The notes under the pieces are model-generated. The model was not told the origin of the DNA. It saw only the letters and a list, made by a program, of their open reading frames with translations, and ran no database searches. From Roseibium salinum (GTDB lineage Bacteria > Pseudomonadota > Alphaproteobacteria > Rhizobiales > Stappiaceae), in assembly GCF_026240905.1 (NCBI RefSeq), contig NZ_JAPEVI010000003.1, positions 1,488,001 to 1,552,000 of the forward strand: 64,000 bases of DNA. Direction: 5' to 3'. The first letter of the stretch is position 1; each line of letters begins with the position of its first letter. A program made the position numbers and the translations under genes. Below are positions 46,202-54,499 of the stretch, in pieces.

Positions 46202-47475
46202 CCGACAAGACACTTCTTGACGACTGCTTTCTGCATGACAAGGACAGGCTGCGCCACGACGAGGCGCTGGCGATCCTGAAAGACCGCCTGTCACCCGTCG
46301 CAAGCCGGGAAACAGTCTCCCTGGCAGACGCGCTGGAACGCATTCTCGCGGAAGACATCACGGCACCGCGCAACGTTCCGCTGGCGGACAATTCGGCGGT
46401 CGACGGCTACGCTTTCCGCCACGCCGACTTTGAGACGACCGGCGGCTTTTTCCGACTGCAGCAACGGATCGCGGCGGGTCATGCAACGGATATCGCACTC
46501 GCTCCCTGGGCCGCGGCACGGATCTTCACCGGCGCCGTCATGCCACCCGGCGCCGACACCGTGGCCATGCAGGAAGACTGCGAAACCCACCAGCAGGACG
46601 GCCATGACTTCGTCATTGTGCCGCAGGGTCTCAAGATAGGCGCCAACTGCCGGAAGGCCGGTGAAGATGTCGCCGAAGGTGCGGCCGTGTTGAGTGCGGG
46701 ACATTGCCTGCGTCCGCAAGACCTGGCCGCGATCGCCTCAACCGGACGGGCCAGAATCGACGTGTACCGCAAGCTGAAGGTGGGGCTGGTTTCCACGGGG
46801 GACGAACTTCGCCGTCCCGGTGACCTCATGAACCTCGGCGATGTCTATGATTCCAACCACTTTCTGCTGCGCGGATTATGCGCGGCTCTTCCCGTTGAAA
46901 TCGAAGACTTCGGCATCCTGAAGGACGATGCGGCCCTGGTCGAGGTGACCTTGAAGGACGCGGCAAGCCGTTGCGATGTCGTGCTGACGACCGGCGGAGC
47001 CAGCCGCGGCGATGAGGATCACATCCTCAAGGCACTGGACACGCTCGGCAAGCGCCACATGTGGCAACTGGCGATCAAACCCGGTCGCCCGATGATGTTC
47101 GGCAATATCGGCGCCTCCGCGTTTCTGGGGCTTCCGGGCAACCCTGTCGCGGCTATGGTCTGTTTTCTGCTTTACGTACGCCCGGTGATCAGTCTTCTGG
47201 CTGGAAGCGGCTTTTGCGAACCGCAGGGCTTCGAGGTACCGGCGGCCTTCGACGTCCCGACGAAAAAGCCGGACCGCCGCGAATTTTACCGCGGGTATCT
47301 TGGAACGGACGAAACCGGCGCGACCGTCGTTCACAAATTCATGCGCGACGGGTCCGGCCTGATCACGGGACTGCGGGAGGCCGACGGGCTGATTGAAATC
47401 CCGGAAGAGGTGACGGCAATCAGAAGAGGCGAACCGGTGCGCTTCCTGCCCTTTTCCGGTTTCGGTATCCGATAG
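46198..47475 (+). CDS. moeA: Molybdopterin molybdenumtransferase MoeA
   Basis: Inserts molybdate into adenylylated molybdopterin. 425 residues. Landmarks: EDITAPRNVPLADNSAVDGYAF (about 45-66), RIFTGAVMPPGADTVAMQED (about 107), ISTGDEL-type segment VSTGDELRRPG (about 200), VLTTGGASRGDEDHILKAL (about 263), GRPMMFGNIGASAFLGLPGNPVAAMVCF (about 297). Last gene of the fdhD-mobAB-moeA operon; a terminator stem overlaps its stop codon. A moeA in this context would serve formate dehydrogenase maturation, although none of the dehydrogenase subunits is in the window. Confidence 0.96.
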   Translation: MTDKTLLDDCFLHDKDRLRHDEALAILKDRLSPVASRETVSLADALERILAEDITAPRNVPLADNSAVDGYAFRHADFETTGGFFRLQQRIAAGHATDIALAPWAAARIFTGAVMPPGADTVAMQEDCETHQQDGHDFVIVPQGLKIGANCRKAGEDVAEGAAVLSAGHCLRPQDLAAIASTGRARIDVYRKLKVGLVSTGDELRRPGDLMNLGDVYDSNHFLLRGLCAALPVEIEDFGILKDDAALVEVTLKDAASRCDVVLTTGGASRGDEDHILKALDTLGKRHMWQLAIKPGRPMMFGNIGASAFLGLPGNPVAAMVCFLLYVRPVISLLAGSGFCEPQGFEVPAAFDVPTKKPDRREFYRGYLGTDETGATVVHKFMRDGSGLITGLREADGLIEIPEEVTAIRRGEPVRFLPFSGFGIR

Positions 47476-47498
47476 CCCGGAGAATCCCCCGGGCTATC
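47471..47498. terminator. Bidirectional terminator between convergent moeA and MBL-fold gene
   Basis: GATAGCCCGG (47471-47480), an 8-base loop and CCGGGCTATC (47489-47498) form a perfect 10-bp stem. It overlaps the moeA stop codon and lies 11 bases from the convergent gene's stop, so it can serve both. T tracts are poor on both sides. Confidence 0.75.
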
Positions 47499-47509
47499 GT
47501 TCCTCAGTC

Positions 47510-48505
47510 TCAATAGGCGTATGGCCAGCCGGCGGCTACAAAGCGATATCCCTCGCCTTCCTTGACCACGCGCCCCATGCCCGGGAACGGGACATGCGCG
47601 CCTGCAAACAGAACCTTGTCGGTTGCAGCCTGGTCGAGGAATTTCCTGCGCGTTTCGGCCGCCTTCTGGGCATCAATGTCGAAACCGATGCCCCACTCCG
47701 GCTTTTCGAACTGGTAAACCGCCATGTGAACGATGTCGCCGGAAATGATCAGCGTTTCTCCGTTGCTGTCCAGCACATAACCACTGTGACCCGGCGTGTG
47801 GCCGGGCAATGCCATGGTATGGATGCCGGGAACGATTTCCTTGTCGCCCGAATGGAGCGTTTGACTGCCTTTATATGCCTCGGCTGCCCTGCGGGCGCCG
47901 GCGAAGAAGGGCTTGAACTGTTCGGGCGCGGCATTCATCGCGGCATCATCGTACCAGAAGGCGTGATCGACCTCCGGCAGGATCAGTTCGGCGTTGGCAA
48001 AAACCCGCTTGCCCTCACCGTCAACGACACCGAACAGATGGTCCGGATGCATATGGGTGATCAGGAGCGCATCGACCTGGTCGGCCGAAACCCCTGCAGC
48101 CGCCAGTGCGGACGGCAGGCGGCCCATTGTCGGGCCAAGGGCATCCGAGGTGCCGGCATCCACCAGGATCAATCGGTCTCCCGTGTTGACGAGATAGGCG
48201 TTGACCGGGATCCGCAATGCCTCGCCCTCGATCAGGGCTTCCTCGCGCATGCGCTTGCCTTCGGCTTCGTCATAACCGACGACCAGGTCCGGGGTCACAT
48301 CGAGATAGCCGTCCAGAAGCGCGGTGACTTCGAAGTCGCCGACCTTGTAGCGTAGCGCCCCGGCCATGGGAGCACCGGCTTTCGGTGCGGCCGCGTGTGC
48401 AGATGGGGCAAGAAAGGTGATGCCCCCGGCCGCAGCAAGAGCCCCTGCTCCTCCAGCAGCTCCCAGCAGGGACCTTCTGGAAAGCGAAATATTGGAATTG
48501 GTCAT
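47510..48505 (-). CDS. Tat-exported MBL-fold metallo-hydrolase
   Basis: 331-residue metallo-beta-lactamase-fold hydrolase with a twin-arginine signal: SRRSLLGAAGGAGALAAAG, followed by a hydrophobic stretch ending at APSAHAAA. The zinc-site signature THMHPDH lies at about 150-156, with later histidines/aspartate in GIHTMALPGHTPGHSGY (about 240) and ISGDIVHM. The closing AGAHVPFPGMGRVV resembles quorum-quenching-lactonase-like and related hydrolases, but the substrate is not determined. The start at 48505 has GGAGG upstream. It is divergent from a LysR regulator, which probably controls it. Confidence 0.9.
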   Translation of the reverse strand: MTNSNISLSRRSLLGAAGGAGALAAAGGITFLAPSAHAAAPKAGAPMAGALRYKVGDFEVTALLDGYLDVTPDLVVGYDEAEGKRMREEALIEGEALRIPVNAYLVNTGDRLILVDAGTSDALGPTMGRLPSALAAAGVSADQVDALLITHMHPDHLFGVVDGEGKRVFANAELILPEVDHAFWYDDAAMNAAPEQFKPFFAGARRAAEAYKGSQTLHSGDKEIVPGIHTMALPGHTPGHSGYVLDSNGETLIISGDIVHMAVYQFEKPEWGIGFDIDAQKAAETRRKFLDQAATDKVLFAGAHVPFPGMGRVVKEGEGYRFVAAGWPYAY

Positions 48506-48619
48506 GAATAGCCTCCGGGCTCGACCTGAAAACAATGAAACCTCAAGGCCCGGCCGGAGTGACCGACCGGGGCTGCTCTAAAAGTGATTCATTCGAATTG
48601 ATTTTGAAGCCGTCCTAAT

Positions 48620-48636
48620 CTTATAAAACTCATAAG
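48620..48636. promoter_or_regulatory. Candidate LysR-type binding site (CTTAT-N7-ATAAG)
   Basis: Perfect 5-bp arms CTTAT (48620-48624) and ATAAG (48632-48636) separated by 7 bases fit the T-N11-A pattern of LysR-type sites. It lies in the divergent region between the MBL-fold gene and its LysR neighbour, 54 bases before the regulator's chosen start. Confidence 0.45.
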
Positions 48637-48689
48637 CAGGGATTATGAATGCCCATTCCCACCGATTCACGTCCCACCCGGAGTGGCCG

Positions 48690-49616
48690 ATGGATAAACT
48701 CAGTGCGCTTACCGGTTTTGTTGAGTCGGTAAATCTTGGCAGCTTCTCGGCAGCCGCGAAGCAACTCGGGATTTCCCAACCCGCCGTCAGCCAGCAGGTG
48801 CGAAGCCTGGAGAATGAACTCGGGACGCGGCTTTTCAACCGCACGACGCGCCAGCTTCGTCTCACCGAGGCCGGCGAGCGCTATTACACCTATGCGCGCG
48901 ACGTTCTGGAGCGCCTCGCGGAAGCCGACAGGGCGATTCAAAGCGAGGAAGCCCAAATGTGCGGGCCTCTCAAGATCGGCCTGCCCCTCGGCTTTGCGGA
49001 AACCGTGCTGTCCAGGTTTCTGATCCGTTTCAAACAGGAACATCCCGGCATCCTGCTGGACGTTTCCATGTCCGATCTCTTCGTGGACGTGATTCAGGAA
49101 CGGCTCGACGTTGCGATCCGGATGGGCGAAATCAACGACGACCGCCTGATCGTCCGCAAACTCGGCCACGCTCAGCGCTGCCTGATCGCCTCACCGGACT
49201 ACCTGAACAGACGCGGTCGGCCACGGCATCCCGGCGACCTGGCCGATCATGACTACCTGCTCTACAAGCATATCTCGACCGGAGACCATGTCCCCCTGAT
49301 CAACGCGCAGGGCGAAAGTCTTTCGGTCAAGATAAAGCCCGCGATGATCGTCAACAATTCATCGACCCTGCGCCAGGCGGCGCTCGCAGGCCTTGGCATC
49401 AGTCTGGCGAACCGATGGCTGGTCGCCCCTCACCTGACATCGGGCGAACTGGAACTGGTGCTGCCGGAGTGGCAGTACCCGCTCCACCCCGTACACGCGG
49501 TGTATCCGTCCAATCGGTTCATTCCGTTGAAAGTCCGACGCTTCGTCGACGCCCTGCACGGTTTCTTCGAGGAAGAAGGCGCGTTCTATATCGATCTTCC
49601 GGAAGCGGCGGAGTGA
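48690..49616 (+). CDS. LysR-family transcriptional regulator (CrgA/DsdC-like class)
   Basis: 308-residue regulator: winged helix-turn-helix at residues 1-60 (DKLSALTGFVESVNLGSFSAAAKQLGISQPAVSQQVRSLE) and an effector-binding domain from about 90 (GPLKIGLPLGFAETVLSRFL). The second ATG is chosen because GGAG lies 7 bases upstream and the family starts like this; the frame is open from 48645. It is divergent from the Tat-exported MBL-fold hydrolase, with a candidate LysR box in the shared region, so that gene is its most likely target. Confidence 0.93.
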   Translation: MDKLSALTGFVESVNLGSFSAAAKQLGISQPAVSQQVRSLENELGTRLFNRTTRQLRLTEAGERYYTYARDVLERLAEADRAIQSEEAQMCGPLKIGLPLGFAETVLSRFLIRFKQEHPGILLDVSMSDLFVDVIQERLDVAIRMGEINDDRLIVRKLGHAQRCLIASPDYLNRRGRPRHPGDLADHDYLLYKHISTGDHVPLINAQGESLSVKIKPAMIVNNSSTLRQAALAGLGISLANRWLVAPHLTSGELELVLPEWQYPLHPVHAVYPSNRFIPLKVRRFVDALHGFFEEEGAFYIDLPEAAE

Positions 49617-49683
49617 CCCGGCTGCGTTGGAGTAAGCTGGATCACCCTGCTTTCCACGGAATGCAGGCGGAACCGGACGGCGA

Positions 49684-50331
49684 TCAGATCTCGTCCACTT
49701 CCACGATCCAGGTTTCCTTCAGCGCTTCCGCCTCCCAGACCCGCCATGCGGGTGTTGAGGTCAGCGTGTCCGAATAGCGGCGGACGATGCGATCCTCGGA
49801 CAGGTGATAGGTCGCGAAGCGGCTGACGACCGGTGCAAACATGGCATCGGCTATGGTGAAGTCACCGAACAGGAAAGGCCCGCCGGACGCTTCCAGGCAC
49901 TCGGTCCAGATCCGGACAATCCGGGCGACATCTGCCCTGACGGCATCGCCAACGGCAAGCTTCTCGATCGGCCGGCGCATGTTCATCGGGCAGGCGCCGC
50001 GCAGTGCCGAAAAACCGGAATGCATTTCGGCTGAAATGCACCTTGCTCTTGCGCGCGCGGCACGATCCCGAGGCCACAGGTTTTTGTCGGGATAAACCTC
50101 GGCCGCATATTCCAGGATCGCCAGACTGTCCCAGACCGTCAGATCTCCGTCTGTCAGCACCGGAACCTTCATGCTCGGCGAAAAGGCGGCGAATTCCGGG
50201 TTGCCGTTCTCGAAATCGAACGGCACCAGGTGTTCCGTGAACGGAATATCCTTGTGCTTGAGGGCGATCCAGGGCCGGAAAGACCAGGACGAATAGTTCT
50301 TGTTGCCGATATAAAGCTCGAAAGCCGCCAT
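49684..50331 (-). CDS. Glutathione S-transferase family protein
   Basis: 215-residue GST. The N-terminal thioredoxin-like domain has LYIGNKNYSSWSFRPWIALK, in which Ser-Ser-Trp-Ser-x-Arg-Pro-Trp is typical of this bacterial group and includes the probable catalytic serine, and MKVPVLTDGDLTVWDSLAILEYAAE. The all-helical C-terminal domain (about 90-215) contains FLFGDFTIADAMFAPVVSRF. AGGAG lies upstream of the ATG. Function (detoxification versus a specific isomerase) is open. Its nearest plus-strand neighbour, LysR, is convergent. Confidence 0.9.
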   Translation of the reverse strand: MAAFELYIGNKNYSSWSFRPWIALKHKDIPFTEHLVPFDFENGNPEFAAFSPSMKVPVLTDGDLTVWDSLAILEYAAEVYPDKNLWPRDRAARARARCISAEMHSGFSALRGACPMNMRRPIEKLAVGDAVRADVARIVRIWTECLEASGGPFLFGDFTIADAMFAPVVSRFATYHLSEDRIVRRYSDTLTSTPAWRVWEAEALKETWIVEVDEI

Positions 50332-50829
50332 CACGATCTCCTGTTGCCACCGTCTCCAATTGCCTGCTGCCCGGAAAGGAAAGTTCCGCGACGCTACAGC
50401 TTCTTATGGCGACAGAGCGCAATCATCAAATTCAATAAGTTCATGGAATAGATCAGGAACCCTTATCGTTGGCCGGCAACGTTCTCAACCCGTTTCCGTC
50501 GCACTTAAGGCTCCGAACGAAGAATGGGATTCTTGATCCCGTTGCCCGTCAAACGGATCTGGCGCCACCTTCGCCAAGACGGTCCAGAAGTGTGCCGCCC
50601 CTGCACTGTCGGAGAGCCCATTTCCACTTCCTGCGAGGACAAGGCCCCGCACTTTCATTGAAGCATTACGTTCCGGAATGCTCGTCAAAATAGAAAACGA
50701 GCAGACAACACTGTGTTTTTTTCGGTGCCATGCTTGAAATTTGAACTGAAGTGTATGGAATAGGGCCATCGGGCAAAAGGCGGGAGGAACCCGCATGCGC
50801 CGCGAAGAAAAATGTGAGGGGAACTCAAT
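50332..50829. other. Long divergent region upstream of the amino-acid ABC transporter genes
   Basis: 498 bases. The inverted repeat AGCATT (50662-50667) / AATGCT (50677-50682) with a 9-base spacer could be an operator for the ABC operon. Further down, GCGGG/CCCGC arms form a small hairpin just before a second ribosome-site-like GGAGG and a 24-codon frame at 50795-50869 that overlaps the binding-protein start out of frame. I see no supported gene. Confidence 0.5.
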
Positions 50830-51606
50830 ATGCGTGGTTTGCGTATGGCTGCGGCCGCTGTTGCAGTAATGGCTGCTCTTGGCGGCGCGGAGGCGAAAGA
50901 ATGGACCAAAGTGCGGATCGGCACCGAAGGCGCTTATCCTCCTTTCAATTCCCTGACCGCTGACGGTCAGCTGGTTGGTTTCGACATCGACATCGCCAAT
51001 GCACTTTGTGAAGAGATGAAGGTCGAGTGCGACTTCGTCACTCAAGACTGGGACGGGATGATCCCGGCTCTGCAGGCCGGCAAGTTCGACGCGGTGATCG
51101 CTTCCATGTCGATCACGGAGGAGCGCAAGCAGAAGGTCGATTTCACCAACAAGTATTACAACACCCCGCCGGCCATCGCCGTGCCGAAGGACTCCAAGCT
51201 GGCCGGTACTTCCGATAAGGACCTGGAGGGTGTCACTCTGGGCGCGCAGTCGTCCACCACGCATTCGAACTACGCTGAAGAGAAGCTGCCCTCGGCCGAC
51301 CTGAAGCTCTATCCGACACCGGATGAGTACAAGCTGGACGTGGCCAGCGGCCGTATTGATGCCGTCATCGATGACGTCGTGGTGCTGTCGGACTGGCTGG
51401 CGTCGGAAGACGGCGCTTGCTGCAAGCTGCTCGGTACCCTTACTCCGGACCCGGTCATCAACGGTGAAGGCGCGGGTATTGCCATCCGCAAGGACGACAC
51501 TGACCTGAAAGAGAAGTTCAACGAGGCGATCGACGCCATTCTGGCGAACGGAAAGTACAAGGAAATCAACGACAAGTACTTCACGTTCGACGTTTATGGC
51601 GGCTGA
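50830..51606 (+). CDS. Amino-acid ABC transporter, periplasmic binding protein (Lys/Arg/ornithine type)
   Basis: 258-residue exported solute-binding protein (family 3) related to ArgT/HisJ/AotJ. Signal peptide about 1-22 (RMAAAAVAVMAALGGAEA). Binding-site segments: VRIGTEGAYPPFNSLTADGQLVGFDIDIANALCEEM, FVTQDWDGMIPALQAGKFDAVIASMSITEERKQKVDFTNKYY and ASGRIDAVIDDVVVLSDWL. The Asp/Ser pattern is that of basic or polar amino-acid binders, possibly including opines. GAGGGGA lies before the ATG. First of a three-gene set; an intercistronic hairpin follows. No ATPase subunit is encoded nearby. Confidence 0.93.
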   Translation: MRGLRMAAAAVAVMAALGGAEAKEWTKVRIGTEGAYPPFNSLTADGQLVGFDIDIANALCEEMKVECDFVTQDWDGMIPALQAGKFDAVIASMSITEERKQKVDFTNKYYNTPPAIAVPKDSKLAGTSDKDLEGVTLGAQSSTTHSNYAEEKLPSADLKLYPTPDEYKLDVASGRIDAVIDDVVVLSDWLASEDGACCKLLGTLTPDPVINGEGAGIAIRKDDTDLKEKFNEAIDAILANGKYKEINDKYFTFDVYGG

Positions 51607-51632
51607 TCTGACCGCCGGCTGACCGGATGACG

Positions 51633-51659
51633 AGCGCGGCACCTCCTGTGTGCCGCGCT
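51633..51659 (+). terminator. Intercistronic hairpin after the binding-protein gene
   Basis: AGCGCGGCAC (51633-51642), a 7-base loop and GTGCCGCGCT (51650-51659) form a perfect 10-bp stem followed by TTGCATT. Such stems after binding-protein genes usually stabilise the upstream message or partly terminate, giving excess binding protein over permease. Confidence 0.75.
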
Positions 51660-51737
51660 TTGCATTGGGGAAGACCCAGTTCACGGCCGTAGGGGCGGCC
51701 GAAACACAAACGACAAGCAAGAAAGAAGCGCCGGCTT

Positions 51738-52451
51738 ATGAATGAAGCTCTGACGCTGCTATCCTTCGGCGACCTGGGCTGGGGCGATGAGATCGCGCTC
51801 GGCGTTTTGGTGACGATCTCGCTGGCAATCGCCACTCTGCCTTTCGGACTGGTGCTCGGTTTTGTGATTGCACTGGGAAAGAACTCGTCCGAACCAAGCC
51901 TGAAACTCGCCGCCAATATCTACACGACAATCTTTCGCGGCCTGCCTGAACTGCTGACACTGTTCCTGGTCTATTTCGGCGTGCAGATCGCAATCCAGAA
52001 GGGGATGACGTTCATTGGCATCGACGCCTATGTCGAGGTCAACTCCTTTGCGGCGGGCATGGTCGCCCTTGCACTGGTGTTCTCCTCCTACGCATCCGAG
52101 GCCTTTCTCTCAGCTTTCCGCGGCATTCCCTACGGCCAGTTCGAAGGCGGATTTGCACTCGGTCTCTCACGCTACCAGACCATGTCGCTCGTGATCCTGC
52201 CGCAGTTGATTCGTCTCGCCCTCCCCGCACTCGGAAATCTTTGGCTGATCCTCTTGAAAGAGACGTCCCTGGTTTCGGTGATCGGGCTTGCCGATTTGGT
52301 ACGACAAGCCGGCATTGCTGCCAGGGTAACCAAAGAACCCTTCCTGTTTTTCGGCGTTGCCTGCCTGATCTATCTGGTGTTGGCGATGATTTCGTCCGCA
52401 GGTCTCGTCCGCATTGAACGCTGGTCCAAACAGGGAGATGCCGCGCGATGA
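51738..52451 (+). CDS. Amino-acid ABC transporter permease (HisQ-like)
   Basis: 237-residue inner-membrane permease of the His/Glu/Gln/Arg family with about five transmembrane helices. The family repeat IFRGLPELLTLFLVYFG (about 62) and the ATPase-docking EAA loop are visible (SEAFLSAFRGIPYGQFEGGFALGLSRYQTMSLVILPQLIRLALP, about 120-165). It overlaps the second permease gene by 4 bases. Together with the binding protein it forms an importer for polar or basic amino acids. Confidence 0.93.
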   Translation: MNEALTLLSFGDLGWGDEIALGVLVTISLAIATLPFGLVLGFVIALGKNSSEPSLKLAANIYTTIFRGLPELLTLFLVYFGVQIAIQKGMTFIGIDAYVEVNSFAAGMVALALVFSSYASEAFLSAFRGIPYGQFEGGFALGLSRYQTMSLVILPQLIRLALPALGNLWLILLKETSLVSVIGLADLVRQAGIAARVTKEPFLFFGVACLIYLVLAMISSAGLVRIERWSKQGDAAR

Positions 52452-53275
52452 TTGCCGCAAGTCCCGAAACAAGCATGAAGCGCCCGCCCACGCCGCCGCG
52501 CATGTGGAACAACGCCCGCATTCTGGGTCACGTTCTGATGGCGCTCTGGATCGTTTCCGGAGTGTTTCTGGTCTATTATCTCGGCACCAACATCGCGAGC
52601 CCGTTCGTTCAAAAGTATTGGCCGACCTATGTCAGCGGCTTCATCGTCACGCTGCAGATCGTCGGGCTCTCACTTTTGATCGGCGCACTGATCAGTGTGC
52701 CGATCGCAATTGCGCGCAGCTCCAAATGGAAGATATTGTCGGCTCCGGCCTATGCTTACGTCTATTTCTTCCGTGGAACCCCGCTCCTGGCACAAACCTT
52801 CCTGATCTACTATGGCGCCGGGTCGTTCGGGGAAGAACTCGAAGCGATCGGCCTGTGGGCGTTTTTCCGGGAAGCCTGGTATTGCGTGATATTCGCTTTC
52901 TCGCTGAATACAGCCGCCTATCAGGCAGAAATCCTGCGGGGAGCTGTGCTCAACGTGCCGAAGGGGCAATGGGAAGGAGCTGAGGCGCTCGGCCTCTCCA
53001 GGCCGGTTATTTTCTTCAGGATCATCCTTCCGCAGGCACTGATGGTTGCACTCCGGCCATATGGCAATGAGATCATCTTGATGATCAAGGGATCCGCCAT
53101 CGTGTCCATTGTCACGATATACGATCTGATGGGCGAAACCCGGCGGGCCTATTCCCGCTCCTACGATTTCCAGGCCTATATCTGGGCCGCGGTCCTGTAT
53201 CTTGTGGTCGTGGAAACGCTGCGCCGTGTCTGGGACCGCATCGAAATGCGTCTGACCCGCCATCTGATACGCTGA
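52448..53275 (+). CDS. Amino-acid ABC transporter permease (HisM-like)
   Basis: 275-residue second permease. A polar N-terminus (about 25 residues) is followed by about five transmembrane helices. Segments: YVYFFRGTPLLAQTFLIYYGAG (about 100) and the EAA loop AYQAEILRGAVLNVPKGQWEGAEALGLSRPVIFFRIILPQALMVALRP (about 158-205). The ATG overlaps the previous stop (ATGA). A typical operon would continue with the ATPase gene, but the next gene (58 bases on) is a PLP enzyme, so the ATPase must be encoded elsewhere. Confidence 0.93.
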   Translation: MIAASPETSMKRPPTPPRMWNNARILGHVLMALWIVSGVFLVYYLGTNIASPFVQKYWPTYVSGFIVTLQIVGLSLLIGALISVPIAIARSSKWKILSAPAYAYVYFFRGTPLLAQTFLIYYGAGSFGEELEAIGLWAFFREAWYCVIFAFSLNTAAYQAEILRGAVLNVPKGQWEGAEALGLSRPVIFFRIILPQALMVALRPYGNEIILMIKGSAIVSIVTIYDLMGETRRAYSRSYDFQAYIWAAVLYLVVVETLRRVWDRIEMRLTRHLIR

Positions 53276-53333
53276 GCCGTCACTGCTTCCTTAACATTCC
53301 TCCCCGCCGCCAAGCCTAAACGGATGATGTGCC

Positions 53334-54488
53334 ATGCCGAACACGCCCAACGATCACCGCCTCCACCTGGACAGTCTTCTTGCCCATGGCGGCGGAGGTC
53401 ACGACCCGGAAACCGGCGCCGTCGTTCCGCCAATCCAGACGGCGACGACCTTCGTGCGCGACGAGGCCTATGAGCTCATCAAGCCGGGTCATATCTACAG
53501 CCGCGACAACAACGAGCTCTTTTCCAGGACCGAAAAGCTGATCGCCGCATTGGAGGGTGGTGCCGACAGCCGGCTTTTCGCCTCCGGCATGGCCGCCATT
53601 GCCGCAGTTGCCCGGCTGGTCAGACCGGGCGGGACACTCCTGGCGCAATCCGGCATCTACTGGGGCACGACGCTGTTTTTGCGCAAACACTGCGCACGCA
53701 ACAAGGTCGCGCTGGTGGAAGCGGACGCCAGTGATCTGCAGGCCTTTCACGATGAGATATCCGTGACGAAGCCGGATCTCGTCTGGCTCGAAGTGCCGAG
53801 CAACCCGTTTTTGAAGGTCGCCGACATCGCAAATATTTCCGCGCATTGCAGGCAGGCGGGCGCCCTGCTCTGCGTCGACGCGACGGCTGCAACGCCCCTG
53901 ATCCTGAAGCCTCTGTCCCTGGGGGCGGATCTGGTGATGCATTCGGCCACCAAGGCTCTCAACGGGCATTCGGACCTTCTCGGCGGTGTCGTCACGGCCA
54001 ATGACGCTGCCAGCGAAGCCTGGGCCTTCCTGACAGAGGAGCGCAAAATGGCGGGAGCTGTCCTCGGCTCGTTCGAGGCGTGGCTGCTGCTGCGCGGTCT
54101 CAGAACGCTGGCCTTGCGCGTGGAACGCATGAACGAGAATGCGATGGCGCTTGCACGGCACCTGGAGAAACACCCGGAAATCGAGGCCGTGCTCTATCCG
54201 GGACTTGCCAGCCATCCGCAGCATGAGTTGGCCAAGAGCCAGATGACCGGGGGCTTCGGCTCGGTTTTGTCGGTGCTTTTCAAAGGTGGCAAGGACGCGG
54301 CCCTCAAGTCTGTAGGAGCCCTTGACCTCTTCCAACGGGCCACTTCCCTCGGCGGCACGGAAAGTCTTGTCGAGCATCGCCAGACGATCGAGGGCCCCGA
54401 CTCAGGCATCCCGGACAATCTGCTCAGGCTTTCCGTCGGCATCGAGCATATCGACGATCTGATTGCGGATCTCGACCAGGCACTCTGA
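53334..54488 (+). CDS. PLP-dependent trans-sulfuration enzyme (cystathionine gamma-synthase/lyase family)
   Basis: 384-residue Cys/Met-metabolism PLP enzyme, fold type I. Motifs: VVPPIQTATTFV near the N-terminus, YSRDNNELFSRTEKLIAALEGG, ASGMAAIAAVARL (about 83), the PLP-binding aspartate in LLCVDATAATPLILKPL (about 180) and the Schiff-base lysine in HSATKALNGHSDLLGGVV (about 205). Exact reaction (gamma-synthase, gamma- or beta-lyase, methionine gamma-lyase) is not settled by sequence alone. Its position 58 bases after the ABC permease may mean cotranscription, hinting that the transporter's cargo is a sulfur amino acid or a derivative; this is inference. Confidence 0.9.
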   Translation: MPNTPNDHRLHLDSLLAHGGGGHDPETGAVVPPIQTATTFVRDEAYELIKPGHIYSRDNNELFSRTEKLIAALEGGADSRLFASGMAAIAAVARLVRPGGTLLAQSGIYWGTTLFLRKHCARNKVALVEADASDLQAFHDEISVTKPDLVWLEVPSNPFLKVADIANISAHCRQAGALLCVDATAATPLILKPLSLGADLVMHSATKALNGHSDLLGGVVTANDAASEAWAFLTEERKMAGAVLGSFEAWLLLRGLRTLALRVERMNENAMALARHLEKHPEIEAVLYPGLASHPQHELAKSQMTGGFGSVLSVLFKGGKDAALKSVGALDLFQRATSLGGTESLVEHRQTIEGPDSGIPDNLLRLSVGIEHIDDLIADLDQAL

Positions 54489-54499
54489 TCTGCCGGTCG

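Noticed and set aside
48597..48614. AT-rich ATTCATTCGAATTGAT stretch (ATTCATT/AATTGAT) as a second LysR site
   Set aside because: The arms are imperfect; the CTTAT-N7-ATAAG element nearby is a better candidate.
50485..51720. 411-codon minus-strand frame over the binding-protein gene
   Set aside because: Shadow of the ABC binding protein; no domain.
53316..54377. 353-codon minus-strand frame over the PLP enzyme
   Set aside because: Antisense to a PLP enzyme with intact lysine and cofactor motifs.
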